Below are positions 5,541-9,848 of a DNA stretch of 9,848 nucleotides, piece after piece. The translations under genes were made by a program, and so were the position numbers. The stretch comes from T1Sed10-7 sp047921175 (lineage in GTDB: Bacteria; Actinomycetota; Nitriliruptoria; Nitriliruptorales; Nitriliruptoraceae). The notes under the pieces were generated by a model, which had not been told where the DNA came from, made no database searches, and saw only the letters and a program-made list of their open reading frames with translations. The stretch lies in contig JBLRWQ010000088.1 in the NCBI GenBank assembly GCA_047921175.1, forward strand, positions 1 through 9,848, given 5' to 3'. The first letter of the stretch is position 1. Every line of letters begins with the position of its first letter.

Positions 5541-6863
5541 ATGACCGTGCCCGCCCGCGCCACCGGCCGCCAGACGGCTGCGCAGCCGCTCTGGGCGTTG
5601 GTGCTGGTCGGCGTGCTACTGGTGGGGCTGGTACCGGCCGCGCAGGCATCCGCTGACCACAGCGGTCCCCGTGCCCGCCTCGCCGAGGTCCAGCGTCAGG
5701 CCCGTGAGCTGGAGCAGCGGGCGGAGGAGCTCGAGCGCGAGGCTGCTGCTGCCGAGGAGCGGTTCGACCAGCTCGGAGGACGACTCGATCAGGCCGCCGT
5801 CCGGCTCGAGTCGGCCAGTGCCCGGGAAGCGGCCGCGGAACAGCTCGCCGAGGATGCTCGGGGCCGGGCCCAGCGGGCAGCCAGGGACGTCGTCCAGGCC
5901 GAGCTGGAGCTCGGTGAGAACGAGCAGGAGCTGGCTGCGATCGCTCGCCGGACCTACGTCCACGGGCGGAGCAGCATCGACCCGCTGATGGTCGCCATCT
6001 CGACCACCGACCAGGATGCGGGGCAGCTCGCGGCACGGCTGCACCTCCTGGAGCGCACCATCGGGGTCCAGGCCGAGGCCCTCGAGTCCGCCACAGCCCT
6101 GACGGTGCGGCTCGCGGCGCTTCGCGAGCAGGCGGTCGCGCAACGCCGGCTCGCGAACAGATCGCTGCGTGACGCGGAAGCAGCTACGAACGCGGTCGCA
6201 GCGACACATGCCGAGGTCCTCGCCCTCACCGACGAGGCCAGCCGCATGCTGAGCGACCGTCAGCAGCAGCTCGACACGGTCGCGGCGGAACGGCAACAGC
6301 TCGCCGAGCAGGCGGCGGTCCTGGCGGCCGCGGCGCGCGAGCAGGAGCAGGCCGCTCGCGCGGCGGCCGAGGCCACCGCGAGCGCGCAGGCCACGGCTGC
6401 CCGCGCCGCACCTCCCAGCACCATGGCGCCCCTCTCCCCGATCGCCTCCAGCGGCCCCAGCGACGGCCTGGTCACGGTCCGCGGGATCACGGTCGCCGCT
6501 TCGCTGGGCCCGGCGCTGGAAGCGCTGCTCGCCGCTGCGGCGGCAGACGGCATCCTGCTCGGCGGTTCCGGCTACCGATCCCCGGAGGTCACCGCACGGT
6601 TGCGGGTCGCCAACGGCTGCCCGGACACCTACGACGCCCCCGCATCGTCGTGCCGGATCCCGACCGCACCGCCCGGCACCTCGGAGCACGAGAAGGGCCT
6701 CGCCGTCGACTTCACCTGGCAGGGCCAGACCATCTGTTACCCGCGCGCAAGCGCCCAATGCACCGGCAACGCCGCCTTCGAGTGGCTGCGTGCCAACGCC
6801 GTCCGGTTCGGGTTCCGGAACCTGCCGTCCGAAGCCTGGCACTGGTCCACGAGCGGCCGGTGA
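5541..6863 (+). CDS. Secreted coiled-coil protein with C-terminal M15 (VanY-type) D-Ala-D-Ala peptidase domain
   Basis: A 440-residue protein starting at the ATG six bases after AGGA; upstream in-frame codons lack a signal peptide start. Seen: a signal peptide (hydrophobic core 17-34, cleavage likely after AQA at 37); a long Glu/Ala/Gln/Arg-rich coiled coil at about 44-285, broken near 138-155 by RRTYVHGRSSIDP; a Pro/Ser linker at 290-307; and a VanY-like domain at about 308-440. The domain has GYRSPEV (344-350), SEHEKGLAVDF (381-391) and EAWHW (431-435), giving zinc ligands His383, Asp390 and His434 with Glu431 as catalytic base. Four Cys (360, 371, 399, 407) may form two disulfides. The layout resembles PcsB-like division-linked hydrolases with a different catalytic end. 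It likely trims peptidoglycan stem peptides. A direct link to copper is not evident. Confidence 0.9.
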   Translation: MTVPARATGRQTAAQPLWALVLVGVLLVGLVPAAQASADHSGPRARLAEVQRQARELEQRAEELEREAAAAEERFDQLGGRLDQAAVRLESASAREAAAEQLAEDARGRAQRAARDVVQAELELGENEQELAAIARRTYVHGRSSIDPLMVAISTTDQDAGQLAARLHLLERTIGVQAEALESATALTVRLAALREQAVAQRRLANRSLRDAEAATNAVAATHAEVLALTDEASRMLSDRQQQLDTVAAERQQLAEQAAVLAAAAREQEQAARAAAEATASAQATAARAAPPSTMAPLSPIASSGPSDGLVTVRGITVAASLGPALEALLAAAAADGILLGGSGYRSPEVTARLRVANGCPDTYDAPASSCRIPTAPPGTSEHEKGLAVDFTWQGQTICYPRASAQCTGNAAFEWLRANAVRFGFRNLPSEAWHWSTSGR

Positions 6864-6880
6864 CCGGAGGAACCACTTTC

Positions 6881-6901
6881 ACTACACGAACGTAGTAGAT
6901 A
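6881..6901. promoter_or_regulatory. Inverted repeat ACTAC-N6-GTAGT upstream of the cupredoxin lipoprotein, probable operator/promoter
   Basis: ACTAC (6881-6885) and GTAGT (6892-6896) form a perfect 5-base inverted repeat with a 6-base centre in the 68-base gap after the M15 gene. TAGATA (6896-6901), overlapping the right arm, is a candidate -10 box about 30 bases before the GTG start. The GTAGTA half-site also occurs at 2542-2547 in the BlaI-type gene's promoter region. BlaI-family operators are TAC/GTA-type palindromes, so control by that repressor is a fair guess. Confidence 0.5.
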
Positions 6902-6931
6902 CGCTCGAGATACCCGATCAGGAGCGTGACC

Positions 6932-7381
6932 GTGCAGCGGACCTTCCTTGCTCTCGCCGTCGCCGCAGCGGTCCTCGCCGCCTGCGGCGGCGAGGAGACC
7001 CCGGCCGCGACGACCGAGCTCTCTATCACCGGAACCGACGGGCTCACGTTCGAACCCGACACGTTCACCGTCCCCGCCGGACAGGAGCTCACCGTCGAGT
7101 TCACGTCGGAACCAGGTGCCGAGCACGACCTGGTGCTCGAAGGCGTCGGCATGGCCGCGATGGCCGGCGACGAAGGCCACGGCGACAGCGACGCACACGC
7201 GACGGACGACGACCCCGCCATGGCTGATGATGATCTGCACCTCGCCCATGCGGACCCCGGCGAGACGGTCACGGCCACCTTCGTCGTGGACGAGCCCGGC
7301 ACCTACCAGGTGTTCTGCAGCGTCCCGGGCCATCGCGGCGCGGGGATGGAGGCGACGTTGACGGTCGTCGACGAGGCCTGA
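6932..7381 (+). CDS. Cupredoxin (blue copper) lipoprotein with acidic His/Met-rich insertion
   Basis: A 149-residue protein. Two GTG codons lie close together (6926 and 6932). AGGAG ends only one base before the first but seven before the second, so I chose 6932. Seen: a lipoprotein signal with lipobox LAAC (Cys18), then a cupredoxin fold with LTFEPDTFTVPAGQELTVEF. Type-1 copper ligands are His65 (EHD), Cys129, His134 (CSVPGH) and Met139 (AGM). Between His65 and Cys129 there are 64 residues against 35 in the SHOCT-cupredoxin of this window. The extra loop (about 73-108) is rich in Asp, His and Met, e.g. GDEGHGDSDAHA and HLAHAD. It would sit on the outer membrane face and bind copper, possibly as chaperone or electron carrier for the neighbouring ATPase system. 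The own palindrome upstream and hairpin downstream suggest a single-gene unit. Confidence 0.9.
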   Translation: MQRTFLALAVAAAVLAACGGEETPAATTELSITGTDGLTFEPDTFTVPAGQELTVEFTSEPGAEHDLVLEGVGMAAMAGDEGHGDSDAHATDDDPAMADDDLHLAHADPGETVTATFVVDEPGTYQVFCSVPGHRGAGMEATLTVVDEA

Positions 7382-7410
7382 GCGCAACGCGCAGGGTCGC
7401 TCTCGACCAT

Positions 7411-7450
7411 GGGGTGGTGCTCGCCGTCCCCCCGCGGCGGGCACCACCCC
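7411..7450 (+). terminator. Strong GC-rich stem-loop after the cupredoxin gene
   Basis: Positions 7411-7426 pair with 7435-7450 over 16 base pairs, with a single G-U type wobble and an 8-base loop (7427-7434). It begins 30 bases after the cupredoxin stop codon. There is no T-run on either strand, as is common for terminators of high-GC actinobacteria. It likely ends the cupredoxin transcript and insulates the ATPase gene. Confidence 0.78.
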
Positions 7451-7462
7451 AACCGATCGTGA

Positions 7463-7483
7463 CCGTTCGGGCGTTGCGAACGG
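7463..7483. promoter_or_regulatory. Inverted repeat CCGTTCG-N7-CGAACGG upstream of the copper ATPase
   Basis: CCGTTCG (7463-7469) and CGAACGG (7477-7483) are a perfect 7-base inverted repeat, 56 bases before the ATPase start and separate from the larger hairpin just upstream. This 21-base dyad could be an operator for the ATPase gene or a second, weaker hairpin. No clear -35/-10 pair is visible, and it does not resemble the CsoR or CueR consensus sites I know. A short GTGATCAC palindrome lies downstream at 7509-7516. Confidence 0.4.
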
Positions 7484-7539
7484 CCGACTCCCCCGCAACC
7501 GTGACCACGTGATCACCCGCCCACTCCCGGAGCGATCTG

Positions 7540-9609
7540 ATGGCAACGTCCCAGCACGAGACCCACGTCGAGCACGACGAGGGTCGGCAGGAGCACGGCG
7601 ACCACGCTGAGCAGGCTGGCCACGGGGATCACGCTGGTCACGGGGACCACGCTGCCCTGTTCCGTGATCGGTTCTGGCTGTCGCTGGTGCTGACCATCCC
7701 CGTGCTGGTGTGGGCACCGATGATCCAGGAGTGGTTCGGCTACACCGCACCGACCTTCCCGGGCAGCACCTGGCTGGCACCGGTCCTGGGCACGGCGATC
7801 TTCCTCTACGGCGGTCAGCCCTTCCTGACCGGCGGATGGCAGGAGGCCCGGGACCGGACACCGGGGATGATGCTGCTGATCGCGATGGCGATCACCGTGG
7901 CCTACCTGGCCTCGATGGCCAACGCGGTCGGGCTGTTCGAAAGCGAGCTGTGGTGGGAGCTCGCGCTGCTGATCGTCATCATGCTGCTGGGCCACTGGCT
8001 CGAGATGCGCGCGATCGGGCAGGCCCGCGGCGCACTGGCAGCGCTCGCCGAGCTCCTCCCCGACGAGGCGGAACGGATCGGCGACGACGGGTCGACCGAG
8101 ACCGTGTCCGTCCACGACCTCGAGGTCGGTGACGTCGTGCTGGTCCGTCCCGGAGGCAGCGTGCCCGCTGACGGCACGATCGTGCAGGGCAGCGCCGATG
8201 TCGACGAATCGATGATCACCGGCGAGTCCAACCCCGTCTCCCGCGGCGAGGGTGACCGGGTCGTGGCGGCCACGGTGGTCGCGGACGCGAGCCTGCGCAT
8301 CGAGGTGACCGCCACCGGGGACGACACCACCCTGGCCGGGATCGAACGGATGGTCGCCGACGCGCAGGCATCCCGATCGCGGACCCAGATGCTGGCGGAC
8401 CGGGCCGCTGCGCTGCTGTTCTACGTCGCGGTCGTCGCCGGGGTGCTCACCGCCCTGGTGTGGAGTCTGCTCGGCGATCCGGGGTTCGCGATCGACCGGA
8501 CCATCACGGTGCTGGTCATCGCGTGTCCGCATGCGCTCGGCCTCGCGATCCCGCTGGTCACCTCGATCTCGACCGCGAAGTCGGCCCGGTCGGGGATCCT
8601 GGTCAAGGACCGGCTCGCCCTGGAACAGATGCGCCGGATCGATGCGGTCCTGTTCGACAAGACCGGCACCCTGACCCGCGGCGAGCATGCGGTCGCCGAC
8701 CTCGCCACCATCGACGGCGTCGACGCGGACACGCTGCTGCGGCTGGCCGGCGCGGTCGAGGCCGACTCGGAACACCCCTTGGCGCGGGCGATCCACGCCT
8801 ACGCGACGGAGCGGGTCGACGTGCCGACCGCGAGCGGGTTCCGGTCCATGACCGGGCGTGGGGTCGCGGCAGAGGTCGACGGCACCGAGATCGCCGTCGG
8901 TGGTCCCGCACTGCTCCGCGACCGTGACCTCGAGACGCCCGACGAGCTTCGCGAGCACACCGACCGGTGGGCCGAGCGGGGCGCCGCGGTCCTGCACGTC
9001 CTCCGCGACCAGCAGGTCATCGGCGCGCTCGCCCTGGAGGACGAGGTCCGCGAGGTCTCCCGCCAGGCCGTCCAGCAGCTCCACGCCGCCGGGGTCACCG
9101 TCGCGATGGTCACCGGCGACGCGCAGCAGGTCGCCGACGCCGTCGCGGCCGAGCTCGACATCGACGAGGTGTTCGCCGAGGTCCTCCCCGAGGACAAGGA
9201 CGCCAAGGTCACCGAACTCCAGGAGCGGGGCCTGACCGTCGCCATGGTCGGTGACGGGGTCAACGACGCTCCCGCGCTGGCCCGCGCCGACGTCGGCATC
9301 GCCATCGGCGCCGGCACCGACGTCGCCATCGAGTCCGCCGGCATCGTCCTCGCCTCCGACGACCCCCGCGGCGTGGTCGCGATCCGCACCCTGTCCGCCG
9401 CGACCTACCGCAAGATGATCCAGAACCTGTGGTGGGCCGCCGGCTACAACCTCGCCGCCATCCCGCTCGCCGCAGGCGTGCTCGCCCCCATCGGCTTCGT
9501 CCTACCCATGGCGCTGGGCGCGGCCCTCATGAGCCTCTCGACCATCATCGTCGCACTCAACGCTCAGCTCCTGCGCCGCGTCGACCTGGAGCCCGACGCC
9601 ACGAGCTGA
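7540..9609 (+). CDS. copB: CopB-type (P1B-3) copper-exporting P-type ATPase
   Basis: A full-length 689-residue protein with GGAG eight bases before the ATG. The cytoplasmic N-terminus has no CxxC metal-binding domain but nine His in the first 37 residues, including three HGDHA copies (19-38). Seen in order: membrane helices from about 44 to 160; actuator motif TGES (227-230); the transmembrane metal site CPH (329-331); phosphorylation motif DKTGT (Asp373); HP of the nucleotide domain (412-413); GDGVND (571-576); then the P1B-3 signatures N-x6-YN-x4-P (629-642) and MSLST (664-668). CPH plus MSxST marks the CopB subgroup, which pumps Cu(II), Cu(I) or Ag(I) out of the cytoplasm at the cost of ATP. 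It stands alone on its transcript as far as visible, after the cupredoxin terminator hairpin, and is the main copper-efflux component of the locus. Confidence 0.96.
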   Translation: MATSQHETHVEHDEGRQEHGDHAEQAGHGDHAGHGDHAALFRDRFWLSLVLTIPVLVWAPMIQEWFGYTAPTFPGSTWLAPVLGTAIFLYGGQPFLTGGWQEARDRTPGMMLLIAMAITVAYLASMANAVGLFESELWWELALLIVIMLLGHWLEMRAIGQARGALAALAELLPDEAERIGDDGSTETVSVHDLEVGDVVLVRPGGSVPADGTIVQGSADVDESMITGESNPVSRGEGDRVVAATVVADASLRIEVTATGDDTTLAGIERMVADAQASRSRTQMLADRAAALLFYVAVVAGVLTALVWSLLGDPGFAIDRTITVLVIACPHALGLAIPLVTSISTAKSARSGILVKDRLALEQMRRIDAVLFDKTGTLTRGEHAVADLATIDGVDADTLLRLAGAVEADSEHPLARAIHAYATERVDVPTASGFRSMTGRGVAAEVDGTEIAVGGPALLRDRDLETPDELREHTDRWAERGAAVLHVLRDQQVIGALALEDEVREVSRQAVQQLHAAGVTVAMVTGDAQQVADAVAAELDIDEVFAEVLPEDKDAKVTELQERGLTVAMVGDGVNDAPALARADVGIAIGAGTDVAIESAGIVLASDDPRGVVAIRTLSAATYRKMIQNLWWAAGYNLAAIPLAAGVLAPIGFVLPMALGAALMSLSTIIVALNAQLLRRVDLEPDATS

Positions 9610-9638
9610 CGGCGGGGACGCTCAGCGTGGCGTGGGAA

Positions 9639-9683
9639 GGACCGAGCGAGGTCGGTCTCGATCCGGCAGTGGTCCCTCGGTCC
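9639..9683 (+). terminator. Possible structured terminator after the copper ATPase
   Basis: GGACCGAG (9639-9646) and CTCGGTCC (9676-9683) are perfect 8-base inverted arms. A small inner hairpin CGAG/CTCG (9647-9650 with 9657-9660) lies in the loop. It begins 30 bases after the ATPase stop. The total loop is long (29 bases) and no T-run follows, so this is a weak call. Confidence 0.3.
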
Positions 9684-9848
9684 CCGGTCATCGACCCTGG
9701 TGCGCGCGGTGACGGACACCTGGTCGGCGATCGCCGTCGAGGCGAACCCGAGGTCGAGGTGGGGTGATCGCAGCGGCACGGCGGCGCTGTCGCTCGCACC
9801 ATCACCCGAACGGACGACCAGCCGTGATCGGACGTTCCCACAGCCCAC
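9684..9848. other. Right-end non-coding stretch, no supported gene
   Basis: I see no gene that I can support here. Open frames exist on both strands as they do in any DNA this GC-rich, but none has a ribosome binding site, a recognisable motif or plausible protein composition. A minus-strand frame runs in from the right edge and could be the end of a gene beyond the window, but it also continues antisense into the ATPase, which argues against it. Confidence 0.3.

Noticed and set aside
5616..6842. Long minus-strand open frame opposite the M15 peptidase gene
   Set aside because: It is antisense to a well-supported secreted peptidase, has no ribosome binding site that I can see, and its product has no recognisable domain.
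7513..9084. Long minus-strand open frame opposite the copper ATPase
   Set aside because: It is antisense to a full, motif-complete P-type ATPase. Its product is a low-complexity Asp/Gly/Arg/Gln mix with no family motif, a usual by-product of high-GC coding DNA.
9564..9848. Minus-strand frame entering from the right edge
   Set aside because: It overlaps the 3' end of the ATPase in antisense, shows no motif, and its true start cannot be seen. It could be a real gene end only if the ATPase overlap were tolerated.
1..9848. tRNA, rRNA, CRISPR, transposase or phage features
   Set aside because: I looked on both strands and saw no tRNA-like cloverleaf, regularly spaced repeat array, transposase motif or terminal inverted repeats.

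Overview
This window is high-GC DNA, with C or G at most third codon positions, good GGAGG-type ribosome binding sites, GTG starts and terminators without a U-tract. Gene content (BlaI/M56 pair, SHOCT proteins, F510_1955-type lipoprotein, CPH-type copper ATPase) fits a chromosomal or plasmid metal-homeostasis locus of an Actinomycetota member. A deep-branching high-GC class is possible, but I cannot fix the taxon from the sequence.

Layout. (i) 1-964, minus strand: a compact set of three ORFs. A 48-codon ORF with a strong ribosome binding site overlaps (ATGA) a small three-helix membrane protein with a His-rich tail. Three bases later follows the N-terminal third of an Lgt-family protein that runs off the left edge. 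(ii) 965-1195: divergent control region with repeated TCAAG/CTTGA elements. (iii) 1196-2497, plus strand: a secreted Met/His-rich small protein, a membrane SHOCT-cupredoxin fusion, and a small membrane SHOCT protein. (iv) 2537-4134, plus strand: a BlaI/MecI-type repressor with an inverted repeat around its likely -10 box, an overlapping short M56-type membrane metallopeptidase, and a c-type cytochrome lipoprotein. (v) 5351-4219, minus strand: a SHOCT membrane protein overlapping (ATGA) an F510_1955-type Asp-box repeat lipoprotein. (vi) 5541-6863, plus strand: a secreted coiled-coil protein with an M15/VanY D-Ala-D-Ala peptidase domain. (vii) 6932-7381: a cupredoxin lipoprotein with a palindrome upstream and a strong hairpin downstream. 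(viii) 7540-9609: a complete CopB-type (P1B-3, CPH motif) copper ATPase with a His-rich N-terminus. (ix) 9610-9848: no gene I can support.

Reading as a whole: the locus looks like an envelope copper-handling island. CopB would export copper. The Met-rich protein and two cupredoxins would bind or shuttle it outside the membrane. Three predicted lipoproteins (cytochrome, Asp-box protein, cupredoxin) sit near an Lgt-like gene. The BlaI/M56 pair is the only recognisable regulatory module in the window and may control part of the island. The BlaI promoter region and the cupredoxin upstream region share a GTAGTA half-site. The functional links between genes are inference from motifs and proximity.
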